IMG/VR virus record: IMGVR_UViG_3300025070_000156
Coordinates: 1 to 30,018 of that record
Reading direction: 5' to 3' (one strand)
Source: a virus
Length of the DNA stretch: 30,018 nt
The notes under the pieces were generated by a model. That model saw only the letters and a list, made by a program, of their open reading frames with translations. It made no database searches and was not told where the DNA came from. The position numbers and the translations under genes are program-made. Positions within the stretch are counted from its first letter, which is position 1, and the number at the start of each line of letters is the position of its first letter. Positions 15,601 through 23,996 of this stretch are shown piece after piece.

Positions 15601-15975
15601 TGATTTTTGTTTTGCATCGTTTCGTATTTTTGTTTTGTACTCTGGATCAAGAAGTAATGAAAAATCACCTTTTAAGTTTTCTAAATTATTACGTACATAC
15701 GTCTGTATCTTAAATATTTTGCGGTCATAATTTGCACCGCCAGCATCGTACCAAGGAAGAGGATGGTCAAAGTTCACACCAGTTTGCGCTTCTAGCTCTT
15801 CAATTACGTCACTTAGAAAACCTTGCTCATACCACCGGGCAGCTAATGGTTGTGCAGCTTGAGCACCTTTGTATGCAGCTGTAAAGTTTTCAGCAACGCC
15901 TGTTGTGGGGCTTGCCTTGCTTGGCAAGCTTTCTGCAAAAGTAGGATCGTTGTCTTGAAAATTTAAAACGCTCAT
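12685..15975 (-). CDS. Polyvalent ejection protein with ParB-like and Zeta-toxin-like kinase domains
   Basis: This 1096-aa protein sits among internal-core genes and is probably packaged and injected. Residues 1-330 are helical with Ala-rich hydrophobic stretches at about 141-183 and 219-240. Residues about 340-465 resemble the DdrB-type ParB/Srx-like nuclease fold: FKFDPDEIEV, then ADGHQRLGLAKR at 396-407 (Gly-His-x-Arg core), then a helical EEAMVTAAFKNISEGTGSV block. Residues about 829-985 form a Zeta-toxin/PezT-like P-loop kinase: Walker A GPPASGKSS (835-843), DAD (858-860), VHEESS (878-883), and FRRMIARFIATGR (939-951) with the arginines expected for nucleotide binding. Zeta toxins phosphorylate UDP-N-acetylglucosamine; the substrate here is unknown. 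No epsilon-like antitoxin lies nearby. AGAGGAT supports the start; both ends overlap neighbours as ATGA. Confidence 0.8.
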   Translation of the reverse strand: MSVLNFQDNDPTFAESLPSKASPTTGVAENFTAAYKGAQAAQPLAARWYEQGFLSDVIEELEAQTGVNFDHPLPWYDAGGANYDRKIFKIQTYVRNNLENLKGDFSLLLDPEYKTKIRNDAKQKSIKDIKEGEDVYNRAEGFLPTAASYAGAFAAEAVDPVNLSVSAAASPISLGAKTLVGIMFREALINSTIEAAYQPAVAAWYKELGFDYGYEEFRNSVLTAAATGAAFVGVIKIGGKTIELTADQLQKGYRSLINSGAAKETDVSRGAEIMYNSEIENAAQNPLDGPNAELEHNARTLETQRALVENVAPKITDAPQSNIKEPENVFESDNLDGQVFKFDPDEIEVDAETFQFKAGGDQYGVTERLRDVTVWNPDAAGQVTVYEYANGNKFIADGHQRLGLAKRIKSQDPTQEVVLYGRKLREVDGYTPEEAMVTAAFKNISEGTGSVTDAAKIFRFSPERVNDPSFPKGSQFVSQARGLANLNDNAFGMIVNEVVQPEYGAIVGRLIGTDADMQNAAMTVLSKTNPSTQFQAESIVRQVIETGVTKETQDSLFGEQVITESLFLERAKVLERAKNQLRKDKSAFQNLVRNADRIEGEGNQLAKDANKQRTVEDGKAIALLQSQANRKGKLSDALSNAASLAKQQGSYGEATRSFLNAVRRAIDEGDFERAEVGDVGRIVNAEPQEVALRNEQDQNNLDMFDDPYGDATTQQSAALAEDIRADLTEPELLQEDLRRLVETGASKEQILSHPAIVTAVDAMNSLPETAKRPNFNTDEWYATREYSIGSRIDASAEEALEYLINGARTLSYVDDGLEYAANSLRQERKAVIIMGPPASGKSSIANPIARSLGASIVDADEAKRILPEFNNGIGASAVHEESSVLADLVFSDLMEQGDNLVVPKVGSDPNKIKDVIKRLKDNGYEVDLVDMVVNVDEAFRRMIARFIATGRLIDPKYIEKVGNLPTETYNILRKEGVADGYSRINNEVAKDAVRPINEDTRGLLANTDFRLRRSGEPGNKTSARASGADVIAARSERAESVEVPQLEESLLDAEFPVEQMIDADNNVVARTVTARQLLSEIDQDDVMIDRLSRCPI

Positions 15976-18743
15976 TGTGATCCTCTGTTTAGGATGCCTT
16001 TAGAAGAAGTTAACACACGCTCAATAACCATTTTATTTTTTGGTTTTAATCCTTTGCTACGTAAAAATGCTGCAACTGCTTCTTCTGTTATAGAATTTAT
16101 ATCAGCCCCTTGCGCTTTTACAAAATCAACAAATTGTTCCGTTGCTTCATACCATCCAATACTAACAGCGTTAGCATCAGACATTTTGTATGTTTCAAAA
16201 ACTTGTTCTGCTAGTTTGCCGGTTACTTCTTTTTTGGTTTGTGAATTGTAAACTTTTCTAGTGCCAACATCTAACCAGTATTCTATATCTCCACTCATTT
16301 TTGTTCTATAAGCAGAATTTTGCAGTTTATCCCATGTTTTAGCATCTACAATGTCAGCATCTATTAACCTTGAGCCGCTTAAAAGTTCTAGCTGCGCTTT
16401 TTCTTCTTCAGTTAAATTTTGCAATTCAATATCTATTTGTGCAGCTTGTTCCGCTTCTTGTTGAGCAATTTCTTCTTTTTTTCTAACGTCTTTAATAGTT
16501 TGTAATAATTCTATTCGTTGTTTTGCTGGCTGTATTTCTTCATAAATAAATTCTACAGGTAGCCCGGTATCAGATCGAACAACTTGCTCATTTCCTACAT
16601 CGCCGTACAAAAATCCATATACATTACGTCCTCTATTGTCTTTTCGTGAAACAAACACAGAATAGTTTTGGTCCGTAACTTCTTTTAATATTTCTTGCAA
16701 GTTTTCATTTCTTGGGTCAAAACTAGACAAGTTTGTTGTTTTCGCCATTTCATTAATTGTTTGCAAGTCTAATGTTTTAATAGCTTCTTCAAACTCTTCA
16801 TCACTTGCATCTAATGGTCTAAAATACGATCTTCCATTGTAAACACCTACACCGCCACGCTCACCATCTTTTGAACCACCTAATGCGTAACTTATAATAC
16901 TATTAAATTCTTCTTTATCCATTTCAGCAACATTTAACCCTTGTTTCAAAACTCTTGCAGAAATAATTGCTTCAACAGCTTGTCGCGTTGTATTATTTAA
17001 TTGCGCTGCCATTCTTTCCGGCAACATAGAAAACGCACCTTGCATATAAGAACTAAATAAAATTTCTCCTTCACCATCAACAGCACTAGATAAAGAAGCT
17101 TTATTTTCTGCCATCATACCAGTTTGAATTTCAGAGACGGCAGAACTATTTATACCTTGTTGTTGCATAAGTCCGGCAATATGCCCAAGAAGCGGAGCAT
17201 CTTTACTTATTTGCCTAAATAAATGTTGTGCATCTTTACCAAGCGCCGATTGTATAGCACCGATTGCGTTCCGTTGGTCAGCAAAGCCCATATTATCAAA
17301 CACGTTATTTAACTGCACAACTTCACCATCGTCTAGAATTTTTGGTAAAAGACCACGCGCTGTACGATTATAGACACCATCTATTTCTCTATAAAGACTG
17401 TTTCGTATTTTTAAACCTTGTATGACATTGCCAATAGATTGCTCACTTGAAAAATCAAAGTTTATTCTTTTAAATTTACCAGCTAATAATCCGTTTTGTT
17501 GCGCAACTTGATACGGCGTATCGTCAATTCTTTTTTGAAATTTTGTTTGGTAATCTTCTAAGAAACTAATAACATTACGCTGACGTTCAGTTTCCGTTCC
17601 TTCTGCGCGTAAGTCATTTATATACTTTGTAATCTGGTTCGGGTTCATTTGCCGTACTTCATTACGTGCGGCAGTAATAGCTGCTAAATTTTCATACCCG
17701 GCAGTTATGTCTTTTGCTTCACCGGGCGGTAATATTTGAATAGCTTGTTTTACTTTTTTTTCAATATTATTGTAATCAGCTAAAGAAACATCAAACCCAT
17801 CAATAATTGCTTTTGTGGCTTCCTCAATATCATCCGCTGCGCTTTTAGCAAAAACTTCTTGAGTTTTAAGTAAATTCTCTTCTTCTATTGTTTTGCCATC
17901 AATCGCTTGTCGTGTCGATCCTACTGAGTTTAAAATCTTTGCCCGGTCCTCTGGACGCAATCTTTTTAGTAACTCAACTTCTATTAACCCATCACCACCA
18001 GCATCAATTAGTTCTTGCAAATCATCGTCACGCAGCGCTTTATGTATTGCAGAAAACTTTGTTAATGGTTTGCCACTTTCATCTACAAATTTCTGTAGCC
18101 GTCTATACGCAACATTATTAAGTAGAGCATACTCCTGTTCTTGTAATGCAACTGGATCAAAATCTAGCACAGTTGATAATTTGTTACTTTCAGCCCCGGC
18201 TTCTTTTAATAGCAAATCAAGATATTGTACTGTTTCCGCATCAACAGCTTTATCTTCTTTATCTTGCAAATATTGCCTATGAGTAGCTTGCGTATCTGCT
18301 TCTATCTTTTGATCAATAACAGTTCGTAATCTAAAACGTTGTTGTAACTCTTGCCTAGAAAACGTTTCGTCAAACCGTTGTAATGCTGACCGATCAGTTC
18401 CAACACTGTCACGCATCTTTGTGCGAATACTTTCAGTTGTTTTATTCCACTCAGGATCATCTCCATCTAAGACGCCCCAAGGTTTTTCTGATTTACTAAG
18501 TCTATTGTATTCTTCTGCTAATTGTTCTTGCGTACCAAGTAACGCATTACTAAGTTGTGCCTCACGCGCCATCTTATACCGCATTTGTGCAAACTGCCCT
18601 ACTTGGCTAACTGCCTCGCCAAAGACATTTCCTTTAGCTAGTGCTTGCTGCACATATGGTTCTGCCCTCATACGCGCAGTCATAGAACGACCCGGCGCTT
18701 GCGTAGAGATAGAACCTCTTGATTGATACCTTGGTATTTTCAT
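15972..18743 (-). CDS. Internal virion protein, T7 gp15 position
   Basis: This 923-aa, highly charged and almost fully helical protein starts MKIPRYQSRGSISTQAPGRS. Long coiled-coil stretches include about residues 45-165 and 725-770. A C-terminal portion holds a YWLDVGTRKVYNSQTKKEVT beta segment and a Lys-rich end. No enzymatic motif was found. Size, helical character and order (after a gp14-like gene, before the largest ejection protein) match gp15 of T7, which forms part of the internal core and the periplasmic DNA conduit. AAGGTGA directly upstream fits ATG 18743. Its stop overlaps the next gene as ATGA. Confidence 0.75.
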   Translation of the reverse strand: MKIPRYQSRGSISTQAPGRSMTARMRAEPYVQQALAKGNVFGEAVSQVGQFAQMRYKMAREAQLSNALLGTQEQLAEEYNRLSKSEKPWGVLDGDDPEWNKTTESIRTKMRDSVGTDRSALQRFDETFSRQELQQRFRLRTVIDQKIEADTQATHRQYLQDKEDKAVDAETVQYLDLLLKEAGAESNKLSTVLDFDPVALQEQEYALLNNVAYRRLQKFVDESGKPLTKFSAIHKALRDDDLQELIDAGGDGLIEVELLKRLRPEDRAKILNSVGSTRQAIDGKTIEEENLLKTQEVFAKSAADDIEEATKAIIDGFDVSLADYNNIEKKVKQAIQILPPGEAKDITAGYENLAAITAARNEVRQMNPNQITKYINDLRAEGTETERQRNVISFLEDYQTKFQKRIDDTPYQVAQQNGLLAGKFKRINFDFSSEQSIGNVIQGLKIRNSLYREIDGVYNRTARGLLPKILDDGEVVQLNNVFDNMGFADQRNAIGAIQSALGKDAQHLFRQISKDAPLLGHIAGLMQQQGINSSAVSEIQTGMMAENKASLSSAVDGEGEILFSSYMQGAFSMLPERMAAQLNNTTRQAVEAIISARVLKQGLNVAEMDKEEFNSIISYALGGSKDGERGGVGVYNGRSYFRPLDASDEEFEEAIKTLDLQTINEMAKTTNLSSFDPRNENLQEILKEVTDQNYSVFVSRKDNRGRNVYGFLYGDVGNEQVVRSDTGLPVEFIYEEIQPAKQRIELLQTIKDVRKKEEIAQQEAEQAAQIDIELQNLTEEEKAQLELLSGSRLIDADIVDAKTWDKLQNSAYRTKMSGDIEYWLDVGTRKVYNSQTKKEVTGKLAEQVFETYKMSDANAVSIGWYEATEQFVDFVKAQGADINSITEEAVAAFLRSKGLKPKNKMVIERVLTSSKGILNRGSQ

Positions 18744-18752
18744 TTTTTCACC

Positions 18753-19292
18753 TTACGCAAAACTAGGAAATTTTAAACCAGCATCGTAGCCAGTTCTAGC
18801 CGCCGATCCAAATCCCGAAATAAGACTTTGCATACCTTGCGCACGTAACGCACCAGCTGATGCACCACCTTCCATTCTTGTAAGGTCAGCCGTAAGTTGT
18901 ACATTTTCTTTTGCATCGGCAATCTGCATTTGAGTAACGCTATCGTTAAATCTGTTAACAGCCATATCGTATTCAAATTCTCTAGCGTTTTGCCTTAAAA
19001 CACGCATAGGCGTTCCTTGTGCAATGTCTATTCCAGCGTAGCCATAGTTAGCTATCACCGTTCCTTGCTGTTCAGAAAATCTAAATCTGTCTACTTTTTC
19101 ACGCAATAAAGCATTTGCATTAAGTATTTTGCTTTGCTTGTCGAGAAGACCAATGTCTCTTTCAATCAAATCAGCATTAAAGTTTGCAGCTTCTTGCGCT
19201 TTTTCAGCTGCTCTATCAGCAGAATTTTTTTGAGATATGCCACCTATTATTTGTGAACCACCTACAATATAAGTAAAAGCATTAGCAGCCAT
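18753..19292 (-). CDS. Internal virion protein, T7 gp14-like
   Basis: This 179-aa protein begins with a hydrophobic helix (AANAFTYIVGGSQIIGGISQ). It continues as a long helical region rich in Ala, Gln and Asn (GLLDKQSKILNANALLREKV; MQIADAKENVQLTADLTRME). It ends in Ala/Gly-rich segments (SLISGFGSAARTGYDAGLKF). That pattern is typical of gp14-type internal proteins, which insert in the outer membrane at ejection. It lies between the GNAT gene and the gp15-position gene, exactly as in T7 order. Confidence 0.8.
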   Translation of the reverse strand: MAANAFTYIVGGSQIIGGISQKNSADRAAEKAQEAANFNADLIERDIGLLDKQSKILNANALLREKVDRFRFSEQQGTVIANYGYAGIDIAQGTPMRVLRQNAREFEYDMAVNRFNDSVTQMQIADAKENVQLTADLTRMEGGASAGALRAQGMQSLISGFGSAARTGYDAGLKFPSFA

Positions 19293-19293
19293 T

Positions 19294-19749
19294 TTATATC
19301 AACCTTTTTGCAAAAACATTTTCTATATTCTCAAACCCAAGACGATCTAATAATTTATCAAAAGGTTTGTGTCGTTTGACGTTTATCATTAAGATAGACG
19401 CGCCGTATTCTTTTAATCTTTCTTCAGCAAATTTTATAAGCTTCCAACCAGTAAAACCTTTTCTATGTTCTGGTGCTATATAAATTATATCATTCTGTGC
19501 AAATATGTGATCTTGATAGTGCAAATTAGGAGCTACCGAAACAACAAAATACCCTATCATAATACCATCTTCTCGCGCTGTATAAATTTTTAACGCACCT
19601 ATGCTTTCGTATTTTTCATACATATCCCAATTAGGATTAAATTTTATTATATCTTTATTTAACGCTATTTCTTCGTAGTGCCTTATAAGCAACGGAATAG
19701 CGTCTGCTTTAGCTTGGTTTAATGTTTCTTCTGCGTATACTACTGTCAT
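19294..19749 (-). CDS. GNAT-fold acetyltransferase-like protein at T7 gp13 position
   Basis: This 151-aa protein shows the GNAT pattern: beta4 DIIYIAPEHRKGFTGWKLI (residues 87-105), where the HRKGFTG segment stands in for the usual Q/R-x-x-G-x-G/A acetyl-CoA loop. A helix follows (KFAEERLKEYG), then MINVKRHKPFDKLLDRLGFE and a final strand. T7-like gp13 proteins, required for virion assembly, occupy the same slot between tail tube B and gp14. A structural or assembly role is therefore as likely as catalysis. The acetyl-CoA loop is non-canonical, so activity is uncertain. The start overlaps the stop of the tube-B gene as ATGA. Confidence 0.8.
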   Translation of the reverse strand: MTVVYAEETLNQAKADAIPLLIRHYEEIALNKDIIKFNPNWDMYEKYESIGALKIYTAREDGIMIGYFVVSVAPNLHYQDHIFAQNDIIYIAPEHRKGFTGWKLIKFAEERLKEYGASILMINVKRHKPFDKLLDRLGFENIENVFAKRLI

Positions 19750-22010
19750 TTGTCAAAAGTGTTAAGCCTTGGATAAATTGCTAATACTGTCATTGGTAAC
19801 GGCTGTGTTTGACGTACAAATATTTTTGCATCATCATCGTAACCACCGGGAAATTCTATTTCTTTGTCACCAGTAAATAATGGCACAGCTGTATCCATAC
19901 TCATAGAACTATCTCTAAAAAATATTCTATCTAGATTGTTGGCATCTGGCCCTACTTCGATACCCACAGTTTCATCTAAACGTAATGTAACCGCATGTAT
20001 TCTTTTTGGTTTGCCTTGTGATGTGCCGTCTACAGATCCAGCCTCTAGACGTAAGGTTTGCATTTGACTCGTGTAACCAAAACCTATTGCCCCAGACGTA
20101 ATGTCAAAATCAAATGTAACACCAGCGCTAGATACTGCTTTATCAGCGTGTGTTGCACCGTTAGCAAGTATAGATACCGTTTGACCTTCTAGGTGTTGCA
20201 ACCCGGTTATAGAACCAGTTGCACTACCAGAGTACGACAATCCACTATCAACAAAAAATGCTGTTGTAGAAGCACTACCAAAATCAAAGTTTTTCATTAG
20301 CTCTATATAGCGTTTTGTCTGACTGTTAATAGTACGCTTCACAATCATATATAATTCATCTTCGCCGCTGTCTGTTGGTAAACTAATAATACTTTCAACA
20401 ACGGCTTGACCGCTTCCAAAGCTACCTCCAACAACATGCTTGTGCCAAGCCACAACTTCTTCTTCGCGTCGATACGTAAGACCTAGTAACGTACCATCTG
20501 CACGTAACGCCCATATAAGGCTCTCAGGTTCTTGCTGATAAGCAAATGCCGTAAGACCGCCCTCTGTTAGATGTTCTGCTAATATCGTAACGTCAGGAGC
20601 CGCATACCCACCTGTATCCACCTCACCAGTATACTTAAACTCTCGTACCTTTCGACCACCACGTTGAATAAACAAAGTTAGATCTGCAACTTGTACAGGC
20701 TCGTCATTTGTACAACCATAGTTGCTATACTTACGAATAACAGTTGTTGTTGCTGTAACCGGGCCACCGTTGGTTGTTGTAAGTACATATTCACCGCCAG
20801 ATGTACCAATGATTAATATTCTAGTAGCTGAGAGATAGCGTATAGCGTTCACTTTATTTGATGCAATTGTATAGATTAAAGCATCATTGTCCGCGCCAGA
20901 ACCTATTGTAAAGTTTTCGTAATCCGCTGATTTGCTAAAGAAAAGAGTTTGTGGATTATTATTGGTTGCAGCGAAAACAAGTCTTTGCTCAAAGAATGTA
21001 CACACAGATGGATTATTATCTGCCCCAAACAAAGCTGGAACACTTACATTTATTTTTTTTACAGTTCCACCAGAAGACCAAGCCGTATAGTTTGTAGTGT
21101 CAATATCATTGCCATCTATGTCTTTCAGCGTAAAAGTATGCGTTGTTACGTTTGCAACAGTAAAATATTTATCATTTAACTGCGTCATTCCAACAATGCT
21201 TTCAATCAAAACAGCATCGCCATTTGAAAAAGCATGTGTTTCATGCACCGTTACAACGCCCGGATTAGCTTGTGTTATACCTGTAATTGTTTTTGCGGCC
21301 TGTGGTTCGCCTAAATAGATAGCGTCTAGTGTCCAAGCATTGTGATCTGTACGTAATAATGTACGCACCTGATAGCTAGGATGCACCAAATACATAATAT
21401 CAGCTGATTGGGCAAAACGCAGATTAGGTATATCAGCTGTTAGGTATGGCGTAGCTATCTCATAAATCTTATCAACAGTTACACCGCTTGTGTATGTTGT
21501 AAATCCTGTTGTATTTATTGCAACGCCAAACAAATCAGTAAGCGTAAATGTATTAGTTGTAACGTTTGCTATTTTGTAATTTCTTGCAGTTAATTCTGTC
21601 ATGGCTGATGTATTAGAAAGATACACTTCATCGCCGTTACTCAAACCATGGCTGTTGCTTGTCAAAACACCCGGGTTAGCTTTTGTAATTGCACTAACTG
21701 TTTTTGCACTACCTTCTAAAACTTGCAAACCATTACGCAATACGCGCATATACAGATTGCCAAACTCTAGTACATACGTATCAGCTGTTTTAAACTCAAA
21801 CGGTATAAGCCTTGTTTGCGCAGAACTATTTTTAACTTCTCCTAAATATTCCGTTCCCGGTCTACGTGTTACGCCACCATGAGGCTGAACAATCATATTA
21901 GTTAGATCAGACAAACCTTCTTTGTATTTAGCAATAGAAACACGGCCCTCAAGCCTTGGTGATATTTCACCAGCCGTAAAGGTACTGAGAGCCGGGGCTG
22001 ATCGAGCCAT
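19746..22010 (-). CDS. Tail tubular protein B / nozzle-like protein
   Basis: This 754-aa protein starts with the block ALSTFTAGEISPRLEGRVSI followed by IVQPHGGVTRRPGTEYLG, typical of podovirus tail nozzle/stabilisation proteins. The body contains two related beta modules at about residues 108-185 and 244-320. Each starts NPGVLTS/NPGVVTV and has a LSNGDEVYL or FSNGDAVLI strand and an NVTT(N/H)TFTL strand, resembling the FCCH domain seen in many phage tail proteins. A propeller-like region with IGTSGGEYVL and FIQRGGRKVREF follows. It should form the distal tail tube below the tube-A ring. It directly follows tube A (TAAATG junction) and has GAGGTT as ribosome binding site. Confidence 0.88.
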   Translation of the reverse strand: MARSAPALSTFTAGEISPRLEGRVSIAKYKEGLSDLTNMIVQPHGGVTRRPGTEYLGEVKNSSAQTRLIPFEFKTADTYVLEFGNLYMRVLRNGLQVLEGSAKTVSAITKANPGVLTSNSHGLSNGDEVYLSNTSAMTELTARNYKIANVTTNTFTLTDLFGVAINTTGFTTYTSGVTVDKIYEIATPYLTADIPNLRFAQSADIMYLVHPSYQVRTLLRTDHNAWTLDAIYLGEPQAAKTITGITQANPGVVTVHETHAFSNGDAVLIESIVGMTQLNDKYFTVANVTTHTFTLKDIDGNDIDTTNYTAWSSGGTVKKINVSVPALFGADNNPSVCTFFEQRLVFAATNNNPQTLFFSKSADYENFTIGSGADNDALIYTIASNKVNAIRYLSATRILIIGTSGGEYVLTTTNGGPVTATTTVIRKYSNYGCTNDEPVQVADLTLFIQRGGRKVREFKYTGEVDTGGYAAPDVTILAEHLTEGGLTAFAYQQEPESLIWALRADGTLLGLTYRREEEVVAWHKHVVGGSFGSGQAVVESIISLPTDSGEDELYMIVKRTINSQTKRYIELMKNFDFGSASTTAFFVDSGLSYSGSATGSITGLQHLEGQTVSILANGATHADKAVSSAGVTFDFDITSGAIGFGYTSQMQTLRLEAGSVDGTSQGKPKRIHAVTLRLDETVGIEVGPDANNLDRIFFRDSSMSMDTAVPLFTGDKEIEFPGGYDDDAKIFVRQTQPLPMTVLAIYPRLNTFDK

Positions 22011-22616
22011 TTAGAACCTCGCCTCAATAAAATCGCTTGCTTCAAGTCTTTGTGGCGCTCCTTCAGTACCATCAACAAATCTAGCTTCTTTTAACTTTTC
22101 TTCATACAAAGATGCAGTAACTTGCACCATCGTAGTCGAGCCAGTAACTGCATACGCTACTTCCATAGCTAACCTAGCAGCTAAAGCTTCAATTAAATTA
22201 GCATCGTACTGTTGTGGATCAGTTACCCTAGAAACATATTTTATTTTAGCAATAGCTTCATCTGTTAATAATTTACGACCTTCAATTACAAACACCGGGC
22301 CACCGCTATTGTTAAACATATTGTCTTGTGGATAGGATAAAGTTCCGTTGCTAAATTCAGTTACACGTAAACAATACGGATCTGTTGGTAGTGCATATTG
22401 AAAAGCATAACCAAAATCAGGCGTTTCACTTTCTTTTGCAAGCTCTGATCTTCGCAACAAGCAGTTCCAAGGGTGCGCCCTAAAAACAGTATCCCTTACC
22501 GACTCGTACCTTTGATTAACTATACGCGCTGGCTTACTGTTTTCGTCAAGCGCTGTAATATTTGTAGCGCCTAATGTGTTAAGCGCAAAGTTTGCAATAT
22601 CAACTGTACTAGCCAT
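22011..22616 (-). CDS. Tail tubular protein A (gatekeeper, T7 gp11-like)
   Basis: This 201-aa protein has typical gp11 features: IANFALNTLGATNITALDEN at the start, then RIVNQRYESVRDTVFRAHPW (helix and Trp motif), YALPTDPYCLRV, and a C-terminal helix pair (LIEALAARLAMEVAYAVTGS). It connects the portal to the tail nozzle. Length agrees with the family. An intrinsic terminator lies immediately upstream, between it and the head genes. No strong ribosome binding site is visible besides GGAGAT close to the start. Confidence 0.9.
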   Translation of the reverse strand: MASTVDIANFALNTLGATNITALDENSKPARIVNQRYESVRDTVFRAHPWNCLLRRSELAKESETPDFGYAFQYALPTDPYCLRVTEFSNGTLSYPQDNMFNNSGGPVFVIEGRKLLTDEAIAKIKYVSRVTDPQQYDANLIEALAARLAMEVAYAVTGSTTMVQVTASLYEEKLKEARFVDGTEGAPQRLEASDFIEARF

Positions 22617-22627
22617 TTAAATCTCCA

Positions 22628-22655
22628 TAAAAAGAAAGGGGCGCAGACGCGCCCC
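22628..22655 (-). terminator. Intrinsic terminator between head and tail genes
   Basis: On the - strand the inverted repeat GGGGCGC/GCGCCCC (22638-22655, four-base loop) is followed by TTTCTTTTTAT. Seven G-C-rich pairs plus a T-rich tail make a good Rho-independent terminator. It sits just after the putative decoration protein and before tail tube A. Partial read-through would give more capsid than tail mRNA. Confidence 0.8.
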
Positions 22656-22661
22656 ACTCTA

Positions 22662-23123
22662 TTAGTCTAGAACGTACTTAACGGTAAGTTCAATAGTACC
22701 AGTGCCAGCGGCACCGCCCATTGTAACCGTTACAGGTACACCGTCCTCGTTAGCATCTAACTCTGTGCCGGAGCCTAGAGCTAGTGTAGCGATTACGTCC
22801 ACCTTTTGCGCTGATGTGGAAGCCGCCGCAGCTTTATAAGCTGCCGCTGCCGCGCTTACCGCTGTACCAGCTGCATTAGTATGTGCAGCGTAGCCAACAG
22901 ACAAGGTTGTAGATGAACCAAGTGCATCATGTGCAAGAGATCCTTCTAGCAATCTAGCGCCATCAGGCATGATAAACATTTCAATAACGTCACCAGACGC
23001 TAAAGAAGATGCCTCATAAGTACCATGAGCAACTCTAATTCTGCCGCTCATTTCGTTCGCCTTATTCATAACTACCGGGGTAGCTCGTGAATTAGTGCGT
23101 TGTGCTGAATAAACAGTAGCCAT
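22662..23123 (-). CDS. Putative head decoration / capsid-associated protein
   Basis: This 153-aa protein starts MATVYSAQRTNSRATPVVMN, continues SGRIRVAHGTYEASSLASGD and IEMFIMPDGARLLEGSLAHD, and has an Ala-rich loop (about residues 87-104) and a beta-rich end. Proteins with this pattern lie directly behind the major capsid gene in marine podoviruses and are usually assigned to the head. It is separated by only 12 bases from the capsid gene and followed by a terminator, so both should be made in large amounts. The exact role (decoration versus minor head protein) is inferred from position. Confidence 0.7.
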   Translation of the reverse strand: MATVYSAQRTNSRATPVVMNKANEMSGRIRVAHGTYEASSLASGDVIEMFIMPDGARLLEGSLAHDALGSSTTLSVGYAAHTNAAGTAVSAAAAAYKAAAASTSAQKVDVIATLALGSGTELDANEDGVPVTVTMGGAAGTGTIELTVKYVLD

Positions 23124-23135
23124 AATTTACTCTCC

Positions 23136-23996
23136 TTATTCGTTACAAGCTATTTCTACTACCTTATCTTCTTCCATGCGTGTAGCACCGACAGATTGGC
23201 AATAGTAAACTTGGGTTGCATATGACTTGTCAGCACGTTCATCAATGCGCGCTGATGGCTCTTTACCAACAGCTAGTTTGATGCCATCTGAAGCAAAAGC
23301 AATAACCTGACGGTCACTGTTACTATCAGTGTTCAAACGATTTGACACGATAAAGTTAAACCCAACAAATGTGTTAAGCTCACCTTGCGCCAACGCTTTG
23401 ACTGTGTTGAAGTCGGATGAAGTTACTGTTGTGTTATTTAACAAATCAGAGATTTGCTTTGGTGACACAACAATATGCCGTGTGATTGACGGATCAACAG
23501 AGTTTGAATCTAAAAGCTCTTTAGCACTTAGAAGCTTTGCAATTGTCAATCCAGCAGATCCATGAGCAATTTTCTGTCCAGATGGAAGCGCTGTAGAAGT
23601 AGCTCCCTCTTTACCAGTATTTGCAGTACCTAGAGCCGCAGTAATGATAACATCATCCATAGCACGACCCATAGCAGCAGCTGCCGCACGGCTGTAGGTT
23701 GAGGTAGGATCAGCAAGTAAACGCACTTTGTCTTGATCGTCAATCAAGTCGGCGTACTCGTAATCTGCCATTGTTACCATGCGTCTGCTATGTGGTGTGT
23801 CAACCAATGGCGTATCCGCATGGCGTGAGGTTCGTAGAACAGCTGACGCTGCACCTACTTGGTCAAAAAAAGCTTTTTCACCGTTCACACTTTCCGAGTC
23901 AACTGCATCTCGCAGCAACGAACCCATTTGCTGTGATAGCATTTGGATATTCGCGGAAAACTGTTGAACAAAAGCTGTATTTATTTGAGTAGACAT
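23136..23996 (-). CDS. Major capsid protein (HK97 fold, Phage_capsid_2-like)
   Basis: This 286-aa protein has the features of the podovirus coat family. An N-terminal helix arm (TAFVQQFSANIQMLSQQMGS) leads into FFDQVGAASAVLRTSRHADT and the MVTMADYEYADLIDDQDKVR strand and helix. A long spine helix follows (AAAAAMGRAMDDVIITAALG), then HIVVSPKQISDLLN and a conserved C-terminus (ATRMEEDKVVEIACNE). It assembles the icosahedral shell on the scaffold encoded upstream. AAGGAGAG ahead of ATG 23996 is a strong ribosome binding site. Its 129-nt leader may be structured. Confidence 0.9.
   Translation of the reverse strand: MSTQINTAFVQQFSANIQMLSQQMGSLLRDAVDSESVNGEKAFFDQVGAASAVLRTSRHADTPLVDTPHSRRMVTMADYEYADLIDDQDKVRLLADPTSTYSRAAAAAMGRAMDDVIITAALGTANTGKEGATSTALPSGQKIAHGSAGLTIAKLLSAKELLDSNSVDPSITRHIVVSPKQISDLLNNTTVTSSDFNTVKALAQGELNTFVGFNFIVSNRLNTDSNSDRQVIAFASDGIKLAVGKEPSARIDERADKSYATQVYYCQSVGATRMEEDKVVEIACNE

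Noticed and set aside
12685-15975. Epsilon-zeta toxin-antitoxin locus of host origin
   Set aside because: The kinase is a domain within a long virion-position protein and no small antitoxin gene is adjacent.
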